Source: Sphingomonas_R sp036387535 (GTDB taxonomy: Bacteria; Pseudomonadota; Alphaproteobacteria; Sphingomonadales; Sphingomonadaceae). Taken from it: a stretch of 55,167 nt of DNA. Positions within the stretch are counted from its first letter, which is position 1; each line of letters starts with the position of its first letter. The DNA is taken from NCBI RefSeq assembly GCF_036387535.1, contig NZ_DASVTO010000061.1:1-55167 (forward strand), given 5' to 3'. Positions 1-8,230 of this stretch are shown here, one piece after another. The position numbers were made by a program, and so were the translations under genes. The notes under the pieces were generated by a model. The model ran no database searches. It was not told where the DNA came from and saw nothing but the letters and a program-made list of their open reading frames with translations.

Positions 1-1042
1 TCCCGGTGTCGAGCGAGATATCGCCGGCCAGCCCCCAATAGTGATTGTCGAGAAACGGCGTGCGCAGTGGTGCCGGGTTGATGAAGCTGCCGGGGATGAC
101 CTGCTGCGCGAAAAAGGCGCGCGCGGCGGGCGAAAGAAGACCGGTATAGGGACCGAGATTGGACGGCTGGAACGTGTAATTGGCAGGGGACGTTGCAGTC
201 GCAGGAGTCCCCGGCGAAAATTGTTCGATACCGATATAGCTTGAACCCGGGCCGAAGCCGCCCTGGTGCGAATAGTCGGCGGAGATCCGTACCGACAGAG
301 TGTCGGTCGGTTCGACAAGCAGTTGCGCGCGCACCGCCTGCCCCTTCTCGTCGGAGGTGCCATCGTCATTGTAACCGTCGCGGTCGACGATCTTGCCGGC
401 GACGCGCAATGCAGCACGGCTGCCGATCGGGACGTTCGTCGCGGCTTCGATGTCGCGCGCATCATAATTGCCATATCCGAGCTGCACGGCGGTAGAGGTG
501 ACGCCAAGTTTCGGGCGCGCCGGGATGACGTTGATGGCGCCGCCGGTCGCGTTGCGCCCGTACAGGGTGCCCTGCGGTCCTTTCAGCACCTCGATCCGGT
601 CGAGATCGAAGAAGGTACCGGTGGTGGAGGTCGGGCGGCCGAGATAGACGCCGTCGAGATTGAACGCGACCGCCGGATCCGAATAGCCGTTGTTGGTGAA
701 ATTGCCGACGCCGCGCACGAAGAAGGTGGCGTTGGCGCCGCCGCCCTGCTGCACCGTCAGCGACGGCACTGCCGCGTTCAGCGTGGCCGCCGTCACCACG
801 CCGGTGGCCGCAAGGTCGCTGGCCGAGACGACATCCACCGCAACCGCCGCCCGTTGCAGGCTTTCCGAGCGGCGTTGCGCCGTGATGATGATGTCGCTCA
901 ACCCCGTTTCATCCTGCGGTGCCGGCTGAGCGGCATTGCCGGTGACGGTCGGGGGAACGGGACTGGCGGTTTGTGCATGGGATGCCGTCGCCGTTGCCAG
1001 CGCGGTCAGCCCAATTGACGCGATCATCGTGGTACGTCCCAT
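1..1042 (-). CDS. TonB-dependent outer-membrane receptor, N-terminal part (runs off the window)
   Basis: This is the first 347 codons of a TonB-dependent receptor read on the minus strand; the 3' end lies outside the window. A signal peptide ends near ASHAQ (about residue 23). It is followed by a TonB-box-like stretch (DIIITAQRR), then the plug domain with FFVRGVGNF, VAFNLDGVYLGRP, a DRIEVLKGPQGTLYGRNATGGAINV segment and the first barrel strands. The plug motifs are those of Sphingomonas receptors with broad, often plant-derived or aromatic substrates; the substrate itself cannot be read. I place the start at 1042, since a GAGAGG sequence lies 9 bases upstream. The in-frame ATG at 1051 abuts that ribosome site and is less likely. 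The NodD-like LysR gene upstream on the same strand could be its regulator. Confidence 0.93.
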   Translation of the reverse strand, partial: MGRTTMIASIGLTALATATASHAQTASPVPPTVTGNAAQPAPQDETGLSDIIITAQRRSESLQRAAVAVDVVSASDLAATGVVTAATLNAAVPSLTVQQGGGANATFFVRGVGNFTNNGYSDPAVAFNLDGVYLGRPTSTTGTFFDLDRIEVLKGPQGTLYGRNATGGAINVIPARPKLGVTSTAVQLGYGNYDARDIEAATNVPIGSRAALRVAGKIVDRDGYNDDGTSDEKGQAVRAQLLVEPTDTLSVRISADYSHQGGFGPGSSYIGIEQFSPGTPATATSPANYTFQPSNLGPYTGLLSPAARAFFAQQVIPGSFINPAPLRTPFLDNHYWGLAGDISLDTG

Positions 1043-1185
1043 CTCGAACATCCTCTCCTTGCGCCGATGTGACCGGCTTCTGGGCAAAGGGTGGAGCGAC
1101 CGTGATCATCAGGGAAGACGTTTGTTTTGATCGTTATCGATCCAGAAATGTAATGGGAGGTCGGGTGTGACGGCGGCGCCGCATC

Positions 1186-1213
1186 GTGAAGCGTGAAGCG
1201 TGAAGCGTGAAGC
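1186..1213. repeat. Four perfect tandem copies of a 7-bp unit (gtgaagc)
   Basis: Four head-to-tail copies of gtgaagc occupy 1186-1192, 1193-1199, 1200-1206 and 1207-1213. They lie in the gap between the stop of the LysR gene and the start of the TonB receptor. The copies are identical, so this is either a recent slippage product or a direct-repeat regulatory element ahead of the receptor. Nothing in the sequence separates these options. Confidence 0.85.
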
Positions 1214-1220
1214 GGCGCGA

Positions 1221-2159
1221 CTATCCGCTGGTCTGGGATGAAGGATAGATGGACGCGATCGGCGACGCGTGCTTGCAGATCTGTTCGCGTAGCCAGATCA
1301 GACCGGGATCCTGGGCGCGCGCCGGATGGCACTGGATCACTTCGCGCATGACCGGGAAGTCGAACGGGATCGGCGCGATCGCGAGCGGATGATGTTGTGC
1401 CATCATCCGCGCGAGCCGCTCGTGCATCAGCGAGATCCGGGGCGTGCCGACCAGCAGCCATGGCACGATGGTGAAAGAGGATACGATCATATCGATCTGC
1501 CGGCGTTTGCCGAGCCTGTTCATCTCGCGGTCGCCGAATACGAGCGTGCGTTGCGCACCGATCGCCACCTGGATGTGACTGGCGCCGAGGAACGCGTCCT
1601 CATCCAGTTCGGTGGCGAACAGCGGGTTGTCGCGCCACCCCACCACCACATGCTGTTCATCCAGAAGATGGTCGGCCGGCAGATCCCGCGCGATATAGCC
1701 GTCGGGCGTCACCAACAGATCGATCATGCCCTGTTCCAGCTGGCCATGGCTGGTTTCGTCATTGAGCAGCAGTTCGATGCGGACATGCGGCGCAAGTGTC
1801 GCGAGCGACTGCGCAAGCGGAACGAACAGCGCCGTCGCGATATAGTCCGAGCATGACAGGCGAAAGGTCCGGTGCGACGACTGCGGATCGAAGCGGGTCG
1901 ACGTCGCAATCAGGCTTTCGACCGCACGCAGGCTGTCGCGGACCTGCGGCAGCAGGCTTTCGGCGTGCGCGGTGGGCAGCATCCGCTTGCCATACGCCAC
2001 CAGGATCTCGTCCTCGAAATAGTCGCGCAATCGTTTCAACGCGGAACTGATGGCCGGCTGGCTGAGATTCATCGCCTCCGCGGTCCGCGACACACTGCGC
2101 GTCCGCATCAGCGTGTCGAAGACGCTCAGCAGGTTGAGATCAAGACCCTTGAACCGCAT
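1221..2159 (-). CDS. LysR-family transcriptional regulator (NodD-like)
   Basis: This is a 312-residue LysR regulator, a normal length for the family. The N-terminal winged helix-turn-helix covers about residues 6-65 (LNLLSVFDTLM, SVSRTAEAMNLSQPAISSALKRL). A periplasmic-binding-protein-like effector domain follows from about residue 95. The opening motif and the HRTFRLSCSDYIATALFVPL segment resemble the NodD/NahR subgroup, whose members bind aromatic or flavonoid-like inducers. That resemblance is family knowledge, and the ligand here is unknown. It is transcribed on the same strand as the SDR and cupin genes, 59 bases after the SDR stop, and precedes the TonB receptor. It may therefore control this short locus. 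Confidence 0.93.
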   Translation of the reverse strand: MRFKGLDLNLLSVFDTLMRTRSVSRTAEAMNLSQPAISSALKRLRDYFEDEILVAYGKRMLPTAHAESLLPQVRDSLRAVESLIATSTRFDPQSSHRTFRLSCSDYIATALFVPLAQSLATLAPHVRIELLLNDETSHGQLEQGMIDLLVTPDGYIARDLPADHLLDEQHVVVGWRDNPLFATELDEDAFLGASHIQVAIGAQRTLVFGDREMNRLGKRRQIDMIVSSFTIVPWLLVGTPRISLMHERLARMMAQHHPLAIAPIPFDFPVMREVIQCHPARAQDPGLIWLREQICKHASPIASIYPSSQTSG

Positions 2160-2218
2160 GTCGCATTCCGATGGACGACCTTCGCAATGTTCGCGCAGCG
2201 CGACGTGCGGTGCCGGAC

Positions 2219-3007
2219 TCAGTTGCCATCGGAGATGGTGGTGCCGCCATCGGCAACCAGATTATGCCCGGTGACGAACCCCGCGGCGTCGCTGGCCAGG
2301 TACAGGATGGAGGCCGCGATTTCGCCCGCTTCGCCGGCCCGCCGCAGCGGAGTCAACCCGATCCGCCGCGGCAGATAATGGGGATCCTCCAGGATCGGGC
2401 GTGCGAACGGCGTGGCGATCAACCCTGGTGAAATCGTGTTGACCCGTACGCCCTGCGGTCCCCATTCGACGGCCAGGTTGCGTGCAAGCTGCGCCAAGCC
2501 GGCCTTGGCGATGCCGTACAGGCCGATGGCCTTGTTGCCGCGCAAGCCCGCGATGCTGGCGACCAGTACGATGCTGCCGCCGCCCCGCGCCGCCATGGCG
2601 GGTGCCAGCGCGCCCGTCAGCGTGAGCGCGCTGTAGAGGTTGACGGCAAACAACCGCTCGATCGCAGCGGCACTGGCGGTTCCGAGCGGCCCGACATGCC
2701 CCTCGATCCCGCCGTTGCAGACGAGAATGTCGATCGGCCCCGCCGCGCCCGCCATGGCGTGAACCGCCGCCTGATCGGCGAGGTCGGCGGGCAGCGCACG
2801 GCCGTGCAGTTCCTCCGCCAGCGCAGCGCAGCGATCGCCCTCGTTGCTTGTGAGCACGAGGCTGGCGCCCGCCCGCGCGAACAGTCGGGCGGCGGCCTCA
2901 CCAATGCCGCCGGTCGCCCCGGTGATCAACGCGGTTCTGCCGTCCAGGCGAAAGGGGTCGATCACTTCGCCGGGCCGCGCTGCGTCGTTCAGAATGCGGT
3001 CGTTCAT
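2219..3007 (-). CDS. SDR-family NAD(P)-dependent oxidoreductase
   Basis: This 262-residue classical short-chain dehydrogenase has a Rossmann nucleotide-binding motif TGATGGIG (about residues 29-36). The structural motif appears as CNGG instead of NNAG. A catalytic serine lies in VLVASIAG, and the YGIAK motif supplies the Tyr and Lys of the active site. The substrate cannot be inferred; 3-oxoacyl or sugar/alcohol substrates are both possible. Its ATG overlaps the stop of the upstream cupin gene by 4 bases (3004-3007), so the two are almost certainly co-translated. The pairing suggests an oxidation step in the catabolic route served by the neighbouring receptor. Confidence 0.93.
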   Translation of the reverse strand: MNDRILNDAARPGEVIDPFRLDGRTALITGATGGIGEAAARLFARAGASLVLTSNEGDRCAALAEELHGRALPADLADQAAVHAMAGAAGPIDILVCNGGIEGHVGPLGTASAAAIERLFAVNLYSALTLTGALAPAMAARGGGSIVLVASIAGLRGNKAIGLYGIAKAGLAQLARNLAVEWGPQGVRVNTISPGLIATPFARPILEDPHYLPRRIGLTPLRRAGEAGEIAASILYLASDAAGFVTGHNLVADGGTTISDGN

Positions 3008-3486
3008 GGGTGCACCTCCTCCATCACGCGACCATCGCAGACGATGGGGGCGGCCTCGATCAGGACGAACGCGATCCGGCAGGGCGTATCCGGCGAAGGA
3101 TTATGCCACAGGTGGTTGGTTCCGCGTTGCACGACCACGTCGCCGGCCTTCAGCGCGATTCGGTCGCCACCGTCGAGCACGAGTTCGAGCGCGCCAGACA
3201 GGACGATGCCGTAGTCGATCGAGAAACTGCGGTGCATCGGCGATGTCCGGCCCGGCAGCAGATCCACCATGCGGAACACGGATCCGCCGGAGAGGGTCAG
3301 GCCCGCCTCGTCCCGCCCGTCATGATCGCCGTTCATGTCGGCGGGAACGGTCGGCGTGGCCCAGACAAACCGGAACGCGGCGTCGCCGCTTGCGATCGTC
3401 TGTGGTTCGAGCATGTCGATGCTCCGCACCACCGAATTGCCTTTCGCGTCATGAGTGGTGACGACACGCTGGAATCCAGGCTCCAC
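3004..3486 (-). CDS. Cupin-domain protein
   Basis: This 160-residue protein has a single cupin fold in its C-terminal two thirds. The first cupin motif reads as SPMHRSFSIDYGIVLSGALEL and the second as GDVVVQRGTNHLWHNPS. The His, Asp/Tyr and Asn/His positions fit a metal-binding or sugar-like-ligand cupin, but the HxH pair of motif 1 is not classical. It is the first gene of a cupin-SDR pair with a 4-base overlap. Proteins of this type near SDRs often act as small-molecule isomerases, hydrolases or dioxygenases; no function is assigned here. The gap upstream (3487-3680) shows no other gene. Confidence 0.88.
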   Translation of the reverse strand: MEPGFQRVVTTHDAKGNSVVRSIDMLEPQTIASGDAAFRFVWATPTVPADMNGDHDGRDEAGLTLSGGSVFRMVDLLPGRTSPMHRSFSIDYGIVLSGALELVLDGGDRIALKAGDVVVQRGTNHLWHNPSPDTPCRIAFVLIEAAPIVCDGRVMEEVHP

Positions 3487-3680
3487 GCTTCTTCCTCTCC
3501 GCTGAGATCAAGCTGCATCGGTACGGCCCGAGCCGGTAGCGTGCAACGTCGCCGGAGATCATAATCGGACCAAGAAGCCGACCAGCGCCGGGTGTCGGGC
3601 TGCGACGGGCAGCCGGAGGCCACCGGACCCGGCGTCGGACCGGACGACCAAAGGCCTGAATTATCAGAGGTCCCGCTGGC

Positions 3681-4421
3681 TCAGGATGGCAGGGTCGGCG
3701 ATCGTCCGAAGGGACCGATCAACCGTCGGTATTCCGCTTCGGGCGCTCCGTAGGAACTGCCCGCAATCTCTTCGAGGCGGGCGCGGTCGAGGACCGTCAC
3801 CAGTCCGCGCCTAGCCTGGATCGCGCGGGTGCCCTCCAGCTGGTGCAGCGTCACGGTGACGGAGGACCGCCGGACCGCCAGCATGATCGCCATGAATTCA
3901 TGGGTGAGTTCCAGTTCGTCCCCGCGGATCCGATCGTGGCACATCAACAACCAGCGGGCGAGCCGTTCGGCCAAGGCATAATGCGCGTTGGACGCGGCCG
4001 TCTGCGCCGCCTGGATGATCGCGGTCTGGACGAACCGCAGCAGCACCGCCTGCAGATCCGAGCTTTGCCGACAGGCGATGTCAAGCGCCGCGGCCTCGAT
4101 CCGCAACGCGGTTCCACCGCCGATCTGCATGAGGGCGCGTGCCGGGGTCTGACCGGCGCGCAGGATGACGGGAATGCCGCACAATCCTTCATCGCCGAAG
4201 ATGCCGACCTCGATCTCGTCCCCATCCTCCTCGACCGCGATCATCGAACCGACGCCGCCTTCGAGGAAATAGACATGTTCGATCGGCGTATCGGCTTCGA
4301 TCAGCACCTGTCGCAAGGTGAGGGGAACGCGCTGCAGGTCGGGCTGGAGAAGTGCGAAATCCTCGGAAGTCAGTGCATTCAGCAGGCGATTGGATGTATA
4401 GGATTGACTAGGCAGCGGCAT
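3681..4421 (-). CDS. Crp/Fnr-family transcriptional regulator (A)
   Basis: This 246-residue cyclic-nucleotide-binding-domain regulator starts at 4421, where GGGAGG sits 5 bases upstream. A longer reading to 4520 adds 33 residues with no family resemblance. The N-terminal beta-barrel sensor domain (about 10-125) contains EHVYFLEGGVGSM and EVGIFGDEGLCGIPVIL. A long dimerisation helix follows, then a C-terminal helix-turn-helix (ELTHEFMAIMLAVRRSSVTVTLHQLEG). No cysteine set for an Fe-S cluster is visible, so it is probably not an oxygen sensor of the Fnr type. It is divergent from a second Crp/Fnr gene starting at 4675, across a 253-base intergenic region. Confidence 0.92.
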   Translation of the reverse strand: MPLPSQSYTSNRLLNALTSEDFALLQPDLQRVPLTLRQVLIEADTPIEHVYFLEGGVGSMIAVEEDGDEIEVGIFGDEGLCGIPVILRAGQTPARALMQIGGGTALRIEAAALDIACRQSSDLQAVLLRFVQTAIIQAAQTAASNAHYALAERLARWLLMCHDRIRGDELELTHEFMAIMLAVRRSSVTVTLHQLEGTRAIQARRGLVTVLDRARLEEIAGSSYGAPEAEYRRLIGPFGRSPTLPS

Positions 4422-4674
4422 TGGAACCCTCCCGATCTTGTGGTCGCCGCAACCGGTGATGCCGGTGCGCGTCAGATCGCTAATGCTGACAATAATAGTC
4501 CGGTCGGACTTTCGTGCCAATCAATATGGCGACGATAATATATGTTAGTAACACGCCGGGCGAGTGTCGCCTGCTGCACCCAACTTCAACTTTTCATGTG
4601 CGATGGAGAACATATGGATTAACGGGGGGTTAAGCAGCCATAGTGGTTGTGTTTTTATTGCAGGAGTATCCAGC

Positions 4675-5430
4675 ATGACGCAGGACCTTGCCCTTCTGGT
4701 CAACCGGCTAGAGCAGCGTCGGCCCCTGGCGCCGCAGGATCGGGAGGCGGTACTGGCACTGCCCTACCAGATCCGCACGATCGCGCATGCGCGGCAGGTC
4801 GTGCGGCAGGGGGAACGCAGGGGTGAGTTCTATCTCGTCCTGTCCGGGCTGATCCACCAGCACCGCATCCTGAGCGATGGATCGAGACAGATCACGTCGC
4901 TGCATGTGCAAGGTGATATCCTCTGCCTGGAAGACGAGAAGACCGCGTTGAAGTGCGGGGTCGAGAGCATCGGCGAAAGCCAGGTCGCGGTGATCGGGGT
5001 GGCGGCGTTCGACCGGCTGTTCGACGCCAGCGCCAGCCTCGCGCGCGCGATCTGGGCAGAGACGTTGGCGGTGGCGTCGCATTACCGGGAGTGGCTCGTC
5101 AATCTCGGGCGGCGGAACGCGCGCGAGCGCATCCTGCATCTGCTTTGCGAATTGGGCGTGCGTCTCGAAGCGGCAGGGATTTCGGGCCGCGACCGGTATC
5201 AGGTGCCGCTGACGCAGGAACAGATTGGCGACATCACCGGCCTGACGCCGATCCACGTCAACCGGGTGCTGCAGTCGTTGGGGAAAGATGGCGTGATCCG
5301 GCGCGATCGCCGCATGATCGTCATCACCGATTGGCCACAGGCTGCGGACATGGCGGGGTTCGATTCGAGCCATATGCAGACGAAGGTGGCGGAAGCCCGC
5401 GTGCAGCCCGCAATCTGGCGCGCGGCATGA
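4675..5430 (+). CDS. Crp/Fnr-family transcriptional regulator (B)
   Basis: This 251-residue regulator is placed from the ATG at 4675, which has AGGAG 8 bases upstream; an in-frame ATG at 4564 is unsupported. The sensor barrel (about 20-130) includes GERRGEFYLVLSGLI and SLHVQGDILCLED. The C-terminal DNA-binding domain contains QVPLTQEQIGDITGLTPIHV, a typical Crp-type recognition region. It has two cysteines in the sensor half but not the four-cysteine Fnr pattern. Regulators of this sort in sphingomonads and rhizobia often control stress or microaerobic genes. Two small genes follow on the same strand, the first only 9 bases downstream, so they may form one unit. Confidence 0.93.
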   Translation: MTQDLALLVNRLEQRRPLAPQDREAVLALPYQIRTIAHARQVVRQGERRGEFYLVLSGLIHQHRILSDGSRQITSLHVQGDILCLEDEKTALKCGVESIGESQVAVIGVAAFDRLFDASASLARAIWAETLAVASHYREWLVNLGRRNARERILHLLCELGVRLEAAGISGRDRYQVPLTQEQIGDITGLTPIHVNRVLQSLGKDGVIRRDRRMIVITDWPQAADMAGFDSSHMQTKVAEARVQPAIWRAA

Positions 5431-5439
5431 AGGGACGCC

Positions 5440-5628
5440 ATGATGATCGATCACGACCGTCGTTATTTTCGGGAACGCGCCGAGGCCGAGCTGGATCTGG
5501 CACGTCGTGCGACCCATCCGGCCGCGCTGAGAGCGCATCAGGTGCTGGCCGGTTTCTATCTGGACCGGGTGCATAATCCGATCGGCGGTGACGCGGAATC
5601 CGGCGGCATCCTGGTCGCCCGCCAATGA
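5440..5628 (+). CDS. Small conserved-type hypothetical protein (62 aa)
   Basis: This short, soluble, helix-forming protein is rich in Arg, Glu and Ala (YFRERAEAELDLARRATHP, then RAHQVLAGFYLDRVHN). I recognise this type as a small protein common in sphingomonad genomes, but no function is known to me. It begins 9 bases after the stop of Crp/Fnr regulator B, with GAAGGGA overlapping that stop as a possible ribosome site. Start choice between the adjacent ATGs at 5440 and 5443 is open. The tight spacing suggests co-transcription with the regulator. Confidence 0.65.
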   Translation: MMIDHDRRYFRERAEAELDLARRATHPAALRAHQVLAGFYLDRVHNPIGGDAESGGILVARQ

Positions 5629-5688
5629 CCGGCCGGAACTTCCGCCTGCGATCGGCGCTGTGGGATCGGTCCGATCAAGGAGAATGAC

Positions 5689-5997
5689 ATGGCGACCAGC
5701 CTGACAGCGCGTTTCAACACGCGGCGTGAAGCGGAGATGACGGTCGAGCGTCTGGTGCAGGAACAGGGCATCGATCGCAGCGACATCTTCATCACCGCCG
5801 ACGATGCGGACAATAGCGCGGGCGAGGCCCTGGCCGGATCCGACACCGAAGCCGGCGCGCCGAGCCCGGAAGATCGGGGCGACGCAGCGCTCAACGGCCG
5901 TGTCGCGGTGTCGGTCGACCTGCAGGATGATGCGCGGGTGGCCGACGTGCGGGCGGCTTTTTCCGAATTTCACGCCGACAGCGTGTCCGCCCGCTGA
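5689..5997 (+). CDS. Small acidic stress-type protein (102 aa, hypothetical)
   Basis: A strong ribosome site (AAGGAG, 5677-5682) supports the ATG at 5689. The protein is acidic. Its N-terminal pattern (TARFNTRREAEMTVERLVQ followed by IDRSDIFI) and C-terminal pattern (VAVSVDLQDDARVADVRAAF) look like the two halves of a ferredoxin-like fold. Small general-stress proteins of the YflT type share this layout; that likeness is my inference and may be superficial. It follows the Crp/Fnr-B unit on the same strand and faces the converging glycosyltransferase gene that ends at 6008. Confidence 0.72.
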   Translation: MATSLTARFNTRREAEMTVERLVQEQGIDRSDIFITADDADNSAGEALAGSDTEAGAPSPEDRGDAALNGRVAVSVDLQDDARVADVRAAFSEFHADSVSAR

Positions 5998-6007
5998 ACC
6001 AAGACCG

Positions 6008-7096
6008 TCAGCGCAGCACGGCCTCCGCCGCGGCCGTGCTGCGCGGGGGCGAGGCCGCCATGATCGGTCGCGGCGAGAGACCGGCCACGAATTGGTCGGT
6101 GGAGGAGGCCCAGGAAAAGGCCTGCGCATAGGCGGCGCAGGTGTCGCGATCGACCGACAAGGCGCGGGTGATCGCCGCATCGAGATCGTCGTCCAGCGCA
6201 CCGACCGATCGATCGCCGCCCATGATGCCCCGGCCATCGCGGCCGATGATGTCGAGCGGGCCGGGCACCGGGAAGGCGGCAACGGGAACGCCGCTCGCCA
6301 GTGCCTCGATCATCACCAGGCCAAAGGTGTCGGTGCGGCTGGGAAAGACCAGTACATCGGCGGCGCGGTAGGCGGCGGCCAGCGCCGCCCCGTGCAGGGC
6401 ACCCAGGAACAGGGCGTCCGGATGGGCGGCGCGCAGGTCCGGCAGGGCAGGACCGTCGCCGACGATCAGCTTCGTGCCCGGGCGATCGACCGCGAGGAAG
6501 GGGGCAATGTTCTTTTCCGCGGCGACGCGCCCGACGCACAGCATCAGCGGGCGGGGCAGCGCGTCCAACCCGGAGAGTTGCGCCCCGTCGGGTTGGAAGA
6601 GGGTGAGGTCGACGCCGCGCGACCAGCGGTGGGTCTGGTGCAGCCCGCGACCCTGCAGTTCCCGTTCCAGCCTTTCGGTCGCCGCGAAGATGCGGGCGGC
6701 GGGGGCGTGGAAGCGGCGTAGCACCGGCCAGAACCAATCGGCGGGCATGCCGGTCCGGATCGCGACATAATCCGGAAAGCGGGTGTGGAACGAGGTGGTG
6801 AACAGGACGGCGCGATCCCGGCACCAGCGGCGTGCGGCCCAGCCCAGCGGGCCTTCGGTGGCGATATGGACGGCATCGGGATCGGCGGCGGACAGGCGCC
6901 GCGCCACGCCGCGTCCGCAGCCGAGCGCCAGCCGGATTTCGGGATAGCTGGGGCACGGGACGGTCCGGAACTGATCAGGAGTGAGCAGCGTCAGCGCGTG
7001 CCCGCGATCGCGGAGTTCGGCCGCGGTGGTCTGCAGCGTGCGGACGACGCCGTTGACTTGCGGGGTCCAGGCGTCGCTGACCAGCGCGATCCTCAT
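6008..7096 (-). CDS. agt: GT4-family glycosyltransferase, Agt-like (glycolipid synthesis)
   Basis: This 362-residue GT-B enzyme starts at 7096 (MRIALVSDAWTPQVNGV). The N-terminal domain carries that typical opening and a glycine-bearing loop. The C-terminal domain has the GT4 signature ending in FPSRTDTFGLVMIEALASG, with the donor-binding E-x7-E pattern. Its ATG overlaps the stop of the metallophosphoesterase gene by 4 bases. In rhizobia and marine alphaproteobacteria such a pair is plcP-agt: PlcP turns phospholipid into diacylglycerol and Agt glycosylates it to mono- or glucuronosyl-diacylglycerol during phosphate limitation. I assign that role by family and gene order. A GDP-mannose-dependent mannosyltransferase of the MgtA type is the main alternative. 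Confidence 0.82.
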   Translation of the reverse strand: MRIALVSDAWTPQVNGVVRTLQTTAAELRDRGHALTLLTPDQFRTVPCPSYPEIRLALGCGRGVARRLSAADPDAVHIATEGPLGWAARRWCRDRAVLFTTSFHTRFPDYVAIRTGMPADWFWPVLRRFHAPAARIFAATERLERELQGRGLHQTHRWSRGVDLTLFQPDGAQLSGLDALPRPLMLCVGRVAAEKNIAPFLAVDRPGTKLIVGDGPALPDLRAAHPDALFLGALHGAALAAAYRAADVLVFPSRTDTFGLVMIEALASGVPVAAFPVPGPLDIIGRDGRGIMGGDRSVGALDDDLDAAITRALSVDRDTCAAYAQAFSWASSTDQFVAGLSPRPIMAASPPRSTAAAEAVLR

Positions 7097-8010
7097 GCCG
7101 CGATCTCCGCGCGCGTGGCCTCCGCCCGCTTGGCCGACAGCGCGGCGCGGGCATGCTCGTGCCAGTCGAGGATTTCCATGCGGCCGTCGGCATGCTCCAC
7201 CAGTGCGGTACAGCTTTCGACCCAATCGCCGTCATTATAATAGGTGATATCACCGAACGTACGGATTTCGGCGGTGTGGATGTGACCACAGACCACGCCG
7301 TCGACCGTGCGATCGGCGGCGGCATGGGCAACGGTTTCCTCGAACCGCGAGATGAACTGGACCGCATTCTTCACGCGGCGCTTGGCGTAGGTGGACAAGG
7401 ACCAATAGGGCAGTTCCAGCCGCCGGCGGATCGCGTTGTAGATGCCGTTCGCCTTCAGCAGGATCGTGTAGGCGGAGTCGCCGAGGAAGGCGAGCCAGCG
7501 TGCATAGAGCACGACCGCATCGAACGCATCGCCATGGACGATCAGCAGGCGGCGGCCGTCCGCGGTGACGTGGATGTCCTCCATCAGCAGTTCGACACCG
7601 CCGAAGTCCAGGCCGACATAATCGCGGAACGCCTCGTCATGATTGCCGGGGATATAGACGACGCGCGTGCCGCGCGCGGCCTTTTTCAGGATGCAGCGCA
7701 CGACGTCATTATGCGCCTGCGGCCAGTACCACCCTTTCTTGATCTGCCACCCGTCGACGATGTCGCCGACCAGATACAGCGTGTCGCATTCGGTGGTGTG
7801 CAGGAAATCGAGCAGCAGGCCGGCATTGCAGCCCGGCGTGCCGAGATGGAAATCGGATACGAAGATGGTGCGATATCGGAGTCGGGGTTCGGGCGCCGTC
7901 GGACCATCGCCGCCGGACAACCAGTCCGGAAGCGAACGGCGGCCATCCTTGCGGCCACCCATGGTGATTTCGGTGTGCAGGCGCGCCGCAAGATCGACAT
8001 CGGAAGACAT
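7093..8010 (-). CDS. plcP: Metallophosphoesterase, PlcP-like (LpxH/COG2908 family)
   Basis: The start is taken at 8010 (MSSDVDL, 305 residues); a GTG start at 8040 would add 10 residues. All calcineurin-like metal-binding motifs are present: SDFHLG (about residues 52-57), GDIVDGW (82-88), GNHDE (122-126), VHGDAFD (about 158-164) and GHIHTAE near residue 240. The sequence would usually be annotated UDP-2,3-diacylglucosamine diphosphatase. However, it is long for LpxH, and its coupling to a GT4 glycosyltransferase matches PlcP, the phospholipase C used in phosphate-stress lipid remodelling. It also lies beside pmtA. Choosing PlcP over LpxH is inference; either way it is a peripheral-membrane lipid phosphohydrolase. 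Confidence 0.82.
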   Translation of the reverse strand: MSSDVDLAARLHTEITMGGRKDGRRSLPDWLSGGDGPTAPEPRLRYRTIFVSDFHLGTPGCNAGLLLDFLHTTECDTLYLVGDIVDGWQIKKGWYWPQAHNDVVRCILKKAARGTRVVYIPGNHDEAFRDYVGLDFGGVELLMEDIHVTADGRRLLIVHGDAFDAVVLYARWLAFLGDSAYTILLKANGIYNAIRRRLELPYWSLSTYAKRRVKNAVQFISRFEETVAHAAADRTVDGVVCGHIHTAEIRTFGDITYYNDGDWVESCTALVEHADGRMEILDWHEHARAALSAKRAEATRAEIAA

Positions 8011-8230
8011 GCCCCAGTCCCCATGTTTGGAAGCGACCACTTGGCCGCTATGACCCTGAGCACCGCAATATAGATCAAGAAAGGCAGTCGTGCTTCACAT
8101 GGGTGACAGGCATGTCATCGATCATGCTTAATAGCGTTATCGACCGGCAATATAAATGTCACGCTTTGCCGCCACGGTTGTTCGGTACATGGACGTCATC
8201 AACGGCCCTGTCCCGCCCATGTGGAGGATT

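Noticed and set aside
4422..4674. Crp/Fnr binding site in the divergent promoter region
   Set aside because: No TTGAT-N4-ATCAA or TGTGA-N6-TCACA palindrome is visible in this region.
4708..6282. Long minus-strand frame over Crp/Fnr regulator B and the small genes
   Set aside because: The translation is Arg/Pro-rich with no domain and opposes genes with good ribosome sites and family motifs.
8101..8120. CTGTCAC (minus strand, 8109-8103) and ATGTCAT (plus strand, 8112-8118) in the plcP-pmtA gap as a Pho box
   Set aside because: Each is a single half-site without a partner at the 11-base period, so the evidence for PhoB control of plcP or pmtA is too weak to annotate.
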